Positions 35,326-43,152 of a DNA stretch of 64,000 nt are shown piece by piece (the stretch's first letter is position 1; the number at the start of each line of letters is the position of its first letter). The stretch is from NCBI RefSeq assembly GCF_004337695.1, contig NZ_SJXJ01000001.1, positions 401,123 through 465,122 on the forward strand, given 5' to 3'. The position numbers were made by a program, and so were the translations under genes. This DNA is from Tenacibaculum sp. M341 (GTDB lineage: Bacteria > Bacteroidota > Bacteroidia > Flavobacteriales > Flavobacteriaceae). The notes beneath the pieces are model-generated. The model saw nothing but the letters and a program-made list of their open reading frames with translations. It had not been told where the DNA came from and did no database searches.

Positions 35326-36261
35326 CTATAGCCTATTTTCCACTACTATTTTTTTATAGTATTTTCCTAAAGCGGTAAGCTTACAAACTCCATTTTTAGA
35401 AGCTTCTGCTTCAAATGAATCTGTAGTACCTAGTGTTAAAAGTCCGTTGGCATAATATTGTCTTAAGTGTTTAGTTACTAACGCTAGGTTTTCATTATGT
35501 AAATGATTTTCAGATAATGAAAAACTTGAGTTGTCTTCAGAAAAATACTCAGGTAATTTTCTTAAAACAGGATTAGGAATTTTAGATTCACAATTTCTTA
35601 ATGAAATCATATGAGAAACATGCGATTTAAAAACAGGGCGTTGTTTCCATGCGTCCAATAATGTATCTGCAAAATAATAAAGGTTAGCAAGGGTAACTCT
35701 ACCAATTACATCAGCGGCAGATCCTCTCAAAGCATCATAAATAATACCTGTAAAAACACCTCCACCGTTTTTTTCATAAGAATATTGTGTTTCTGTAGAG
35801 GCTGCTAAAATAGAAACTCCTTCGCGTAGTATAATTTTACGTTCTCCTAAATCGATACTATTTCCAGCACCACCTGAATGGCAACAATCTAAAATTATAA
35901 TAACTTCTTTTGCTTTAGAATTGTTAGCGAGTGCTACAATTTCTAGTAAACTAACGCCAAGATCATTTGATTGTACATCTTGTGTTACCAAATAAGTACC
36001 TGCGTCTGTAGTGGCCCCATGACCAGAGAAATAGAGTAGGGTGGTGTCTCCGTCGTTATGGTTGAATAACTTTATGATACTTGATCGTAACAAACCACGA
36101 GTTATTTTTTTCGTGTCTGATATTAACATTTTACAGTCAAAGTTTTTATCATCGTTTTCGTGTCGTTCAAAAACTTCTTGCATGCGTTTTGCATCGTTAA
36201 TACAACCATTTAAAGGTGCTGTAGGGTAATCGTTAATTCCAACTAGTAATGCTCTTTTCAT
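35326..36261 (-). CDS. caspase-like peptidase (C14 family)
   Basis: This 311-residue protein has a caspase-fold domain (about 1-210) with the His-Cys pair: His81 in YFSGHGA and Cys127 in IILDCCHSG. A C-terminal region (about 225-311) resembles a winged-helix or effector-associated domain. Prokaryotic caspase-like proteases act in defence as suicide effectors when linked to sensors. It is the first gene of the operon with the TM and TIR genes. A CTCCA...TGGAG palindrome lies about 95 bp upstream. Activity is inferred; the catalytic residues are intact. Confidence 0.85.
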   Translation of the reverse strand: MKRALLVGINDYPTAPLNGCINDAKRMQEVFERHENDDKNFDCKMLISDTKKITRGLLRSSIIKLFNHNDGDTTLLYFSGHGATTDAGTYLVTQDVQSNDLGVSLLEIVALANNSKAKEVIIILDCCHSGGAGNSIDLGERKIILREGVSILAASTETQYSYEKNGGGVFTGIIYDALRGSAADVIGRVTLANLYYFADTLLDAWKQRPVFKSHVSHMISLRNCESKIPNPVLRKLPEYFSEDNSSFSLSENHLHNENLALVTKHLRQYYANGLLTLGTTDSFEAEASKNGVCKLTALGKYYKKIVVENRL

Positions 36262-36344
36262 TTTAATAAAATTTTAATTAAGATTCTGATTACAAAGGTG
36301 TAGGATTAGCATATGCAAAAACACCCCAATATTGTGGAATACTA

Positions 36345-36368
36345 AAACTCCACATATTTGTGGAGTTT
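36345..36368. promoter_or_regulatory. palindromic site upstream of the caspase operon
   Basis: Arms AAACTCCACA and TGTGGAGTTT are separated by TATT, a perfect inverted repeat. Related sequences occur at 40110-40129 and 45885-45906. All three lie upstream of promoters and near the two-component genes. A T tract is absent, so it is not a terminator. Confidence 0.6.
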
Positions 36369-36433
36369 TAAAGTTGTTGGTTTTTAGTTCTTTGTTAGTT
36401 TTTGTTGAAGTAGTGTTGAGTTTTTGTAAAATA

Positions 36434-36466
36434 AAACCTCACAAATCTTTTAGATATGTGAGGTTT
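36434..36466 (-). terminator. hairpin, probable minus-strand terminator
   Basis: Arms AAACCTCACA and TGTGAGGTTT form a 10-bp stem. On the minus strand it is followed by TTATTTTAC, so it could end leftward transcription from the two-component operon and right array. Confidence 0.6.
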
Positions 36467-36473
36467 ACTTTGT

Positions 36474-36674
36474 GCAATCATCGGTTAACAGCTATCAAAA
36501 ATTGATCATTGTTTATTGATCACTGATAACTGAATATATTGTCACTACGAGGCACTAAGTAGTCTATTTCTTATGAGTTTAAAATGTTATTACTACTTAG
36601 AAAAAAACAGATTGCTTCGCTTTACTGCGTTCCGCTCGCAAAGACGTTTTTATCAGTAATTCGTAATTGATTAT
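36474..36674. repeat. composite palindromic element, right-hand copy (5' truncated)
   Basis: This copy contains the ATCGGTTAACAG...TATCAAAAATTGATC part, then TTGTCACTACGAGGCACTAAG with CTTCGC...CTCGCAAAGACG, and ends in AATTGATTAT directly before a CRISPR repeat. It matches the left-array element but lacks its first bases. A second short form (75 nt) is at 36777-36851. Confidence 0.85.
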
Positions 36675-36887
36675 GTTGTGAGTACATTAAAAAACGATAT
36701 GAGTCACAACAGAAGATGAAAAAGGAGAATCTAACATCAAGTTTTGAATACATTACAAAATGGTATGAGTTATAACTATTACAATTAACAATTATCGGCT
36801 AGCAGTTATCAAAAATTGATCATTGTTTATTGATTACTGATAACTGAATATATTGTGAATGGTCTACAAATTGAATCAAATCACAAC
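36675..36887 (-). CRISPR. decayed second type VI-B array, 3 repeats
   Basis: Three 36-nt repeats lie at 36675-36710, 36741-36776 and 36852-36887. They are more diverged than those on the left (for example GTTTTGAATAC and ATTGTGAATGG starts, TTATAAC end). One interval is exactly 30 nt (36711-36740); the other is the 75-nt form of the element (36777-36851). With the 36-nt repeat and 30-nt spacer they still show type VI-B spacing. No cas gene is intact beside it. Confidence 0.75.
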
Positions 36888-37011
36888 GTAATAGATGTTT
36901 TTAAGTTTTAAATTATAGAAAAAATAAGTAATTGGTTTTTAGGTAGGATTCGTAAAATAAAAGTTTTTACGAGTGTTAAGGCTCAATTTTTACTGTTTTT
37001 TTAATCCTAGC
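36888..37011 (-). pseudogene. remnant of array leader and cas13b 3' end
   Basis: This stretch resembles the segment between the left array and the cas13b 3' end (28328-28448). Shared pieces are a GTAA start, a TTTTTAA/TTTTA stretch, a TAGGATT, GAGTGTT and finally TTTTTTAATCCTAG. The distance from the last repeat to AATCCTAG is 114 nt on the left and 117 nt here. On the minus strand the end reads RIKK then a stop a few codons later, as the cas13b tail reads RIKK. It abuts the response regulator stop codon. Interpretation as a lost second cas13b is inference. Confidence 0.5.
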
Positions 37012-37015
37012 CGAT

Positions 37016-37660
37016 TTAAATATATTTATGATCAATAGCAAACTTTACCAAACCATGAGAACTTTTAGTACCAATTTTTTCAATTAAGTTTCTACGATAT
37101 GTATTAACAGTACTTACTTCAATATGAAGTTTTAATGCAATTTCTCCAGAGGTATGATCATTTGCTATTAATTGTAAAACTTCTATTTCTCTTTTAGTTA
37201 AGTGTACGTTTTTAGGTTGTGGGGCTTTATTAGCTGTAATATAATTGTCTAACACTTCTCCTTTTAAGTAGTCATTACCTTCATTAATAGTTTCTAAAGC
37301 GTCAACAAACTCTTGTTTATCAATGTTTTTTAAAATATAACCATTGGCACCAGCATTAATAATTTCTTTAATAATAGTACCTTCTTGATGCATAGTAAGT
37401 ATTAATGTTTTAGTTGTTATACCCAATTTTTTCATAGATTTAACAACCTCCATACCACTCATTTTAGGCATATTTATGTCTAATACAGCAATATCTATTT
37501 CATGAGCACTCTTTTTTAAGATGTTTATAGCCTCTTCACCATTTGTAGCTTCATTTACTACTTGTATATGTTTATATTTTGATAACATTGATTTTATACC
37601 TTGAATAAACATGGTATGATCATCTGCAATCATAATTCGTATATTCTCTTTAGTCTTCAT
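37016..37660 (-). CDS. NarL/LuxR-type response regulator
   Basis: This 214-residue protein has a receiver domain with the acidic pair Asp13/Asp14 and phosphoacceptor Asp61 (in VLDINMP), then a LuxR-type HTH near the C-terminus (LTKREIEVLQLIANDHTSGEIALKLHIEVSTVNTY). It is the partner of the histidine kinase encoded 12 nt upstream. Possible targets are the three CTCCA...TGGAG palindromes nearby (36345, 40110, 45885); that is inference. Confidence 0.92.
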   Translation of the reverse strand: MKTKENIRIMIADDHTMFIQGIKSMLSKYKHIQVVNEATNGEEAINILKKSAHEIDIAVLDINMPKMSGMEVVKSMKKLGITTKTLILTMHQEGTIIKEIINAGANGYILKNIDKQEFVDALETINEGNDYLKGEVLDNYITANKAPQPKNVHLTKREIEVLQLIANDHTSGEIALKLHIEVSTVNTYRRNLIEKIGTKSSHGLVKFAIDHKYI

Positions 37661-37672
37661 TTAGTTTATATT

Positions 37673-39748
37673 TTAAGTAGGAATATCTATAGTAACAGTT
37701 GTACCATTTCCTTTTCCTGAATCGATTAAATAATTCCCTTTAATTTCAGATATAACTCTTTGTTGTATCGATTTTAACCCTAATCCGTTTTGTTGTTTAG
37801 AAGTATCAAAGCCAACGCCATTGTCTTCAACTATAATATTAAGTTTGTTTTCAAATTTTAAAAGCTGAATATGTACTTCTGTAGCTTTTGCATGTTTTAA
37901 AATGTTATTCAAGAGCTCTTGTATAATTCTATATACATGTCTTTCAATATTGTCTTTTAAACGGTTGTCTAATCTATGAAAGGTTAATAATATGGAAATG
38001 TTTTCTTTAGAGCTTTTATTATATGCAATTTCATAGTTTTGTGTTAACTCTTTTAAGGCACTAACTAATCCAAAATTAGATAAGAAGCCAGTTTCTAAAC
38101 TGTGAGAAATATTTCTAACATCTTTACAAGTTTCATCTAAAAGAAGGTTTGCCTTTTCATAGTATTCAATATCATTACTATTTAGATTATTTTCTATAGA
38201 TTGATAAAATATTTTTACCAATGCTAATTTGCTGCCAATGTTATCATGTAATTCTTGAGCAATTCTTTTACTTTCTTTTTCTTTTCCATCAATCATTGCA
38301 TTGTATGTACGTATATCTTGTTCGTTTATTAACGTTTGTATTTGTTTCTCTTTTTCATGAGTAATAATTAGCTTTTCTTTTTGTTGCTTTTTAGCTTTTA
38401 CAACATAAAAAAATAAAAAGATTAATAATATTACTGTTATTACTAGAGCTATTATATAAGTGTTTTTTTGTGTAGTTTTTGCTTCTAAAATTTTTTGACG
38501 GTGTAAAGTAGCTTCTAATTTTTTTTTCTCATTTGCATAGGCAACTTCATATCTATCCGCCTGTTTTATTTTTTTAAAATTTCCTTTTTCTATTAAATAG
38601 CTAGAATCTTTATATGCATAAGCTTTAGTATGCTTATTTAGTTTATAATATACATTAGCCAAAGAGGTGTATGTATAACCCAATAATAGAGAATCATTAT
38701 TTTGATGTTGTAAATCTAAGCTCTTTGTCAGGTGATTAAGAGCATTATTGTATTGTTTGTTATCGAAGTATAAATTTCCGATATTATTGTAAGAAACAGC
38801 TAATTTTTTATTGTTTTTATAAAGTTTAAATTCATTTATTCCTTTGTTATAATAATATAATGAAGAATCCTTTTTACCAATTTTTCTGTATAATGTTGCT
38901 AGATTGTGATATAGGTAACCGCTATATTTTGTATCATTATTTTTAGTAAGTGATAATGCTTTGTAATAATGCATTAACGCCATTTCATTTTCGTTCAAAT
39001 AATCATAAGTACTGGCAATACTCATTTGAATGTCTGCCATTTTTATTATTTGTTTTTTATCTTCATAAATAGTTTTAGCTTTCTTAAAGTAAATTAAAGC
39101 TTCTTTGTAGTTTTTTAATTGTTGATGTACAATTCCTAAATTTTTATAACAATAAGCCGTTAAGGTTGAACTATTAATTTTTTTACTGAGTTCAAAGGCT
39201 CTTAAATAATAACTTAAAGCTTCTTTTGGTGTATTATATGCTAAATATAACTTGCCTATGTTAATAGCTACAGTTGTAGCTTGTTTGAATTTTTTGATTT
39301 TTTCGAAAGCTTGTAAGCTTCTATTGTAATGAGTAAGAGCTTCTAATTTTTTTGTCTGTTTTTCATATACATTGCCTAGTTCATTATTGGCTCTAGCAAT
39401 ACCATAAATGTAGTTTTGTTGTTTGTCTATTTGTAGGGCTTTATTGTAATACTCTATGGCATTCAATAGAAAACCTTTACGTTTAGCTATATTTCCTAAA
39501 CGGTTATAAGCATTTGAAACCCCTAAATAATAGTTGTTTTTTTTGCTCAAATTTAGTGCTTCAAGTGCATAAAAAACAGCTATTGAATCATTTCCTTTCC
39601 TGAGTACCCAAGCTAGTTCATTTAAAGTATCTACTTTACTAATACCATCTTGGAGCTGCAATATTTTTTGTAGACTATCAATTTTTTTTTGTTGAGAGAA
39701 AACTACAAATAAGTTAAGTAAACATATTAAGTAGAGTATATATTTCAT
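37673..39748 (-). CDS. TPR-containing sensor histidine kinase (HisKA_3)
   Basis: This 691-residue protein has a signal peptide (about 1-18), a large TPR region (about 40-390) facing the periplasm, one membrane segment (about 430-451), a HisKA_3 motif with phosphoacceptor His501 (AQELHDNIGS) and an ATPase domain with ELLNNILKHAKATEV and DNGVGFD. It is the kinase of the NarL-type regulator encoded next. TPR sensor kinases of this type are frequent in Bacteroidota; the stimulus is not known. Confidence 0.92.
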   Translation of the reverse strand: MKYILYLICLLNLFVVFSQQKKIDSLQKILQLQDGISKVDTLNELAWVLRKGNDSIAVFYALEALNLSKKNNYYLGVSNAYNRLGNIAKRKGFLLNAIEYYNKALQIDKQQNYIYGIARANNELGNVYEKQTKKLEALTHYNRSLQAFEKIKKFKQATTVAINIGKLYLAYNTPKEALSYYLRAFELSKKINSSTLTAYCYKNLGIVHQQLKNYKEALIYFKKAKTIYEDKKQIIKMADIQMSIASTYDYLNENEMALMHYYKALSLTKNNDTKYSGYLYHNLATLYRKIGKKDSSLYYYNKGINEFKLYKNNKKLAVSYNNIGNLYFDNKQYNNALNHLTKSLDLQHQNNDSLLLGYTYTSLANVYYKLNKHTKAYAYKDSSYLIEKGNFKKIKQADRYEVAYANEKKKLEATLHRQKILEAKTTQKNTYIIALVITVILLIFLFFYVVKAKKQQKEKLIITHEKEKQIQTLINEQDIRTYNAMIDGKEKESKRIAQELHDNIGSKLALVKIFYQSIENNLNSNDIEYYEKANLLLDETCKDVRNISHSLETGFLSNFGLVSALKELTQNYEIAYNKSSKENISILLTFHRLDNRLKDNIERHVYRIIQELLNNILKHAKATEVHIQLLKFENKLNIIVEDNGVGFDTSKQQNGLGLKSIQQRVISEIKGNYLIDSGKGNGTTVTIDIPT

Positions 39749-39769
39749 TTTTTGTTAATAGGAGTAATA

Positions 39770-39777
39770 CAAATATA
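39770..39777 (-). promoter_or_regulatory. -7 box of the two-component operon
   Basis: On the minus strand TATATTTG matches TAnnTTTG. It lies 22-29 bp upstream of the kinase ATG. Confidence 0.6.
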
Positions 39778-39858
39778 AAAGGCTTTTACTTTAAATAAAT
39801 CATAAATTTTAATTTAAAATAAATAGGTAAAAGCCTTAAAAATTGTTTTAATGATATG

Positions 39859-40029
39859 CTACTTTTTAAAAGGTTTTATTTCTCCTTCATCATCTGCATC
39901 ACCTGAGTCTACTGTATTATCACCATTTCCTGGTTTTGGGTTTTCTATTTCGCTAGGATCTGTTATGTGCAAATCATTTTTTAAAACTTCACTTTGAAAC
40001 TCTAATTCTGTTGTAAATTTTTTAATCAT
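39859..40029 (-). CDS. small acidic peptide gene (56 residues)
   Basis: A short open frame begins MIKKFTTELEFQSEVL and continues with a DPSEIENPKPGNGDNTVDSG stretch, ending EIKPFKK and a TAG stop. It has 56 codons, no Cys, no signal peptide and no membrane segment. Upstream, a -7-like AAACTTTG (40057-40064) and a TTG about 21 nt before it fit a promoter, and a palindrome (40110-40129) lies further up. It lies 110 bp before the kinase gene on the same strand. I do not recognise it. A precursor peptide or small regulator is possible. Confidence 0.45.
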   Translation of the reverse strand: MIKKFTTELEFQSEVLKNDLHITDPSEIENPKPGNGDNTVDSGDADDEGEIKPFKK

Positions 40030-40109
40030 AATTTTAATGTTTTATTATTTATGTTACAAAGTTTGTTCTTTAATAAAGGTTTTACAATAGTGTGTTTTTA
40101 CGATATTCA

Positions 40110-40129
40110 ACTCCATAAATATGTGGAGT
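40110..40129. promoter_or_regulatory. palindromic site (CTCCA-type), copy 2
   Basis: ACTCCATAAATATGTGGAGT is an imperfect palindrome with the same core as the site at 36345. It lies between the divergent small-peptide gene and the DUF983/Crp unit. The right flank (TTTATTTTGG) is also shared with the copy at 45885. Confidence 0.55.
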
Positions 40130-40230
40130 AATTTCAATTTATTTTGGTTACTAATTGTGTTTTATTACTATAATTAGTAAGACAAAAAAAGACATCAATA
40201 CCCACACTATAAAATAACTTAATTTTTTAG

Positions 40231-40274
40231 GTAACCTATGTTACATTGCAGGTTAAAGTAACATATTACATTTA
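40231..40274 (+). promoter_or_regulatory. Crp/Fnr-type operator and -7 box, DUF983-crp unit
   Basis: The 14-bp palindrome GTAACCTATGTTAC (40231-40244) is followed 22 nt later by TACATTTA (40267-40274) as -7 box. The same operator form stands at 41288, 43089 and 44618. The position suits an activator bound near -41, so the Crp/Fnr protein encoded in this unit may activate itself. Confidence 0.75.
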
Positions 40275-40290
40275 CAATAAATTTTTTTAT

Positions 40291-40671
40291 ATGTTAGGTA
40301 AAGGAACCAAATTGTACAGTGTAACTAGGATGAAGTGTCCTAAATGTAATGAAGGAAGTTTTTTTGTAGGACATCCTTATAAATTTTCAACTCTTGGAGA
40401 AGTTAAAGAAAAATGCTCTGTGTGTGATTTAAAATATTCAATAGAACCATGGTTTTTTCAAGGCTCGTATTATGTTTCTTATGCATTAGGTGTTGCTCTT
40501 TTTGTAGCTATCTTTATTTTAAAGATTGTTTTATTACCCAAATTAACTTATCTTATTACTCTGATATCTATGGTAGTTATATTATTAATGCTATCTCCTT
40601 TATTATTCGCCCTTTCTAAAATTATTTGGATAAACATATTTGTACATTATGATTCAAGATTTAAAAGATAA
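40291..40671 (+). CDS. DUF983 membrane protein
   Basis: This 126-residue protein starts at the ATG at 40291; the upstream in-frame ATG at 40246 lies within the promoter region. It has a zinc-ribbon-like start (MKCPKCNEGSFF and EKCSVCDLKYSIEPWFFQGSYYVSYALG) and two to three membrane segments, the DUF983 layout. It overlaps the Crp/Fnr gene start by about 20 bp, so translation is coupled. The four Cys could bind a metal or sulfur species; that is inference from the neighbourhood. Confidence 0.8.
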   Translation: MLGKGTKLYSVTRMKCPKCNEGSFFVGHPYKFSTLGEVKEKCSVCDLKYSIEPWFFQGSYYVSYALGVALFVAIFILKIVLLPKLTYLITLISMVVILLMLSPLLFALSKIIWINIFVHYDSRFKR

Positions 40672-41281
40672 CTACGGACATATTTTTGAAAAAGAATTGT
40701 TAAACGAAATTAATCAAGTAGGAATTTATAAAGATGTTCCTGAAGGATTTAAAATGATAGAGATTGGAGATTATCTTCGTTCAATTCCATTATTAATTTC
40801 TGGAGCAATTAAAATTTTAAGAGAAGATAATGATGGTGATGAATTGTTGTTATATTTTTTAGAAAAAGGAGATACTTGTGCTATGAGTTTATCATGTTGT
40901 ATTGGGCATACTAAAAGTGAGATTAGGGCAATTGCAGAAACAAAAGCCACTTTAATAATGATCCCTATTCAAAAAATGGAAGAATGGTCTGGAAAATATA
41001 AAAGTTGGAGAAGTTTTGTTTTTGAAAGTTATCAAAATAGACTTAATGAAATGTTTTCTACCATAGATAGTATTGCTTTTTTAAAGATGGATGAGAGATT
41101 ATTAAACTATTTAAAAGAAAAATCAAGAATATCTAAACAACAAATCATCTACAATACACATCAAGAAATAGCATATGAATTACATACTTCTAGGGTTGTT
41201 ATTTCTAGACTATTAAAAAAACTTGAAAGTTTGGGAAAAATAGAATTACATAGAAGCCATATTCTGATTAAAAACCTTTAA
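40649..41281 (+). CDS. Crp/Fnr-family transcriptional regulator
   Basis: This 210-residue protein (start ATG 40649; an ATG at 40640 is alternative) has a cyclic-nucleotide-binding-type N-terminal domain and a C-terminal helix-turn-helix (THQEIAYELHTSRVVISRLLKKL). Three cysteines stand in GDTCAMSLSCCIGH (Cys77, Cys83, Cys84 in this numbering), a feature of Bacteroidota Crp/Fnr proteins close to sulfur genes. It is followed by a second operator and the SulP gene. It probably binds GTAAC-N4-GTTAC. Persulfide or redox sensing by the Cys residues is inference. Confidence 0.88.
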   Translation: MIQDLKDNYGHIFEKELLNEINQVGIYKDVPEGFKMIEIGDYLRSIPLLISGAIKILREDNDGDELLLYFLEKGDTCAMSLSCCIGHTKSEIRAIAETKATLIMIPIQKMEEWSGKYKSWRSFVFESYQNRLNEMFSTIDSIAFLKMDERLLNYLKEKSRISKQQIIYNTHQEIAYELHTSRVVISRLLKKLESLGKIELHRSHILIKNL

Positions 41282-41287
41282 AGCATT

Positions 41288-41331
41288 GTAACCAATGTTA
41301 CTGTTAAAAAATAAGGTAGCAACTACTTTTG
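41288..41331 (+). promoter_or_regulatory. Crp/Fnr-type operator and -7 box, SulP gene
   Basis: GTAACCAATGTTAC (41288-41301) is followed after 22 nt by TACTTTTG (41324-41331). The -7 box overlaps a TTG at 41329, which argues that the SulP gene starts at the ATG at 41347. Confidence 0.75.
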
Positions 41332-41346
41332 AAAAAAATAAAAAGT

Positions 41347-43092
41347 ATGTTGAAAAAATTATTTCCTGTTTTTCAGTGGCTTCCTAATTATAAAAAAGCA
41401 GATATAACAGATGATTTAATAGCAGGTTTAACAGTGGGAATTATGCTTATACCTCAAGGTATGGCATATGCAATGATTGCTGGTTTGCCACCTGTATTTG
41501 GTTTATATGCTTCTTTAATACCTCAAATAGTTTATGCTTTTATGGGAACATCTAGACAATTGGCTGTAGGTCCAGTTGCAATGGATTCTCTTTTGGTAGC
41601 TTCAGGCTTAGCAGCTTTATCTTTATCTGGTATAGATGAATACATAGCCATGGCTGTGTTTTTATCGCTTTTCATGGGAATAATCCAGTTATTATTTGGG
41701 GTGTTAAGGATGGGGTTTTTAGTAAATTTTCTTTCAAAACCTGTAATCAGTGGGTTTACTTCAGGAGCAGCAATAATCATAGGTTTAAGTCAGCTAAAAC
41801 ATTTATTAGGTATTGAAATTCTTAGAAGTAATCAAGTACATAAACTAGTAATAAGTGCTTTTGAGAATATTAGATTCATTAATTTTTATGCATTAACAAT
41901 AGGTTTGTTAGCCATAGTTTTAATTGTAATAATAAAAAAGCTAAACAATAAATTTAATAAAAGAATACCTGCAGCTTTAGTTTTAGTACTGTTAAGTACT
42001 GTTATAGTATATGTATTGAATTTAGATGGATTTGGAGTAAAAATAGTAGGCGAAGTACCTAGTGGGCTTCCTTCTTTTAAAACACCAGAAATTCCTTTAA
42101 ATAGAGTTTCAGAATTAATACCAATAGCATTTACATTGGCTTTAATTGCTTTTATGGAAGCAATATCAGTATCTAAGGCAGTAGAGGAAAATCATAATAA
42201 TTATAAAATAGAAGCTAATCAAGAGTTAATAGCTTTAGGAACTTCTAATATATTAGGATCATTGTTTCAATCATATCCAACGACAGGAGGTTTTTCAAGA
42301 ACAGCAGTAAATGATCAAGCAGGCGCAAAAACAGGAATTGCTTCCTTAATAAGTGCAATGGTAGTTGCGTTAACCTTACTTTTTTTAACCCCTTTATTTT
42401 ATTATTTACCAAATGCAGTATTGGCAGCAATAATTATGGTTGCCGTTTTTGGTTTAATAAATATCTCATATCCTGTAGAGTTATTTAAAAATGGAAAAGA
42501 TGAATTTACACTATTAATTATAACTTTTCTAATGACACTATTAGTGGGAATTAAAGAAGGTATTTTAATAGGAGTCTTATTGTCTTTAGTAATTATGGTT
42601 TACAGAATATCTATTCCTCATATTGCTGTAATAGCTAGAGTTAACAATACAGATTATTATAAGAATGTATTGAGGTTTAAAGATTTTACAAATGTCAGAG
42701 AAGATATTTTAGGAATAAGAATTGACTCTCAATTATTTTTTGGTAATAAAGATTTCTTTAAAAAACAATTATATACACATATTGAAAACAAAGGGCGTAG
42801 TTTAAAACTAGTGATAATTAACACGGAAGCAATTGGTTATATTGATAGTAGTGGTATTCATTTGCTAAAAAAAATTATTAAAGAATTAAAAGAGAAACAA
42901 ATTAAAATTATGTTTTCAGGAACCTCAGGTCCAACAAGAGATATTTTATACAAAAGTGGTTTAGTAGATGTATTAGGGAAAGAAAATTTATTCTTAAGGT
43001 CTTATGAAGCAGAAGATTATTATGATGGTAAATATCATAAAACTACTCTTTCAAGAAAAATAGCTGAACAGACTCAAAATAAAGTTATGTAA
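41347..43092 (+). CDS. SulP-family anion transporter with STAS domain
   Basis: This protein of about 581 residues has the SulP pattern: ADITDDLIAGLTVGIMLIPQGMAYA near the start, about 10-12 membrane segments and a C-terminal STAS domain (IDSQLFFGNKDFF...IDSSGIHLL). SulP proteins transport sulfate, bicarbonate or other anions. With a Crp/Fnr operator in front and persulfide-handling genes after it, sulfate or another sulfur oxyanion is the likely substrate, perhaps for export of sulfite or sulfate; direction is not visible. Start codon chosen at 41347, not the TTG at 41329. Confidence 0.9.
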   Translation: MLKKLFPVFQWLPNYKKADITDDLIAGLTVGIMLIPQGMAYAMIAGLPPVFGLYASLIPQIVYAFMGTSRQLAVGPVAMDSLLVASGLAALSLSGIDEYIAMAVFLSLFMGIIQLLFGVLRMGFLVNFLSKPVISGFTSGAAIIIGLSQLKHLLGIEILRSNQVHKLVISAFENIRFINFYALTIGLLAIVLIVIIKKLNNKFNKRIPAALVLVLLSTVIVYVLNLDGFGVKIVGEVPSGLPSFKTPEIPLNRVSELIPIAFTLALIAFMEAISVSKAVEENHNNYKIEANQELIALGTSNILGSLFQSYPTTGGFSRTAVNDQAGAKTGIASLISAMVVALTLLFLTPLFYYLPNAVLAAIIMVAVFGLINISYPVELFKNGKDEFTLLIITFLMTLLVGIKEGILIGVLLSLVIMVYRISIPHIAVIARVNNTDYYKNVLRFKDFTNVREDILGIRIDSQLFFGNKDFFKKQLYTHIENKGRSLKLVIINTEAIGYIDSSGIHLLKKIIKELKEKQIKIMFSGTSGPTRDILYKSGLVDVLGKENLFLRSYEAEDYYDGKYHKTTLSRKIAEQTQNKVM

Positions 43093-43132
43093 CAAATGTT
43101 ACTGACTCTAAATGAGTTTATTGGTACTTTTA
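43089..43132 (+). promoter_or_regulatory. Crp/Fnr-type operator and -7 box, CstB-like gene
   Basis: GTAACAAATGTTAC (43089-43102) overlaps the SulP stop codon. TACTTTTA (43125-43132) follows 22 nt later. Confidence 0.75.
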
Positions 43133-43152
43133 AATAACGTAAAATTATATTA

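Noticed and set aside
36345-36368. Palindrome as an intrinsic terminator
   Set aside because: There is no T tract on either side, and the same core occurs upstream of other promoters, so a protein-binding site is more likely.
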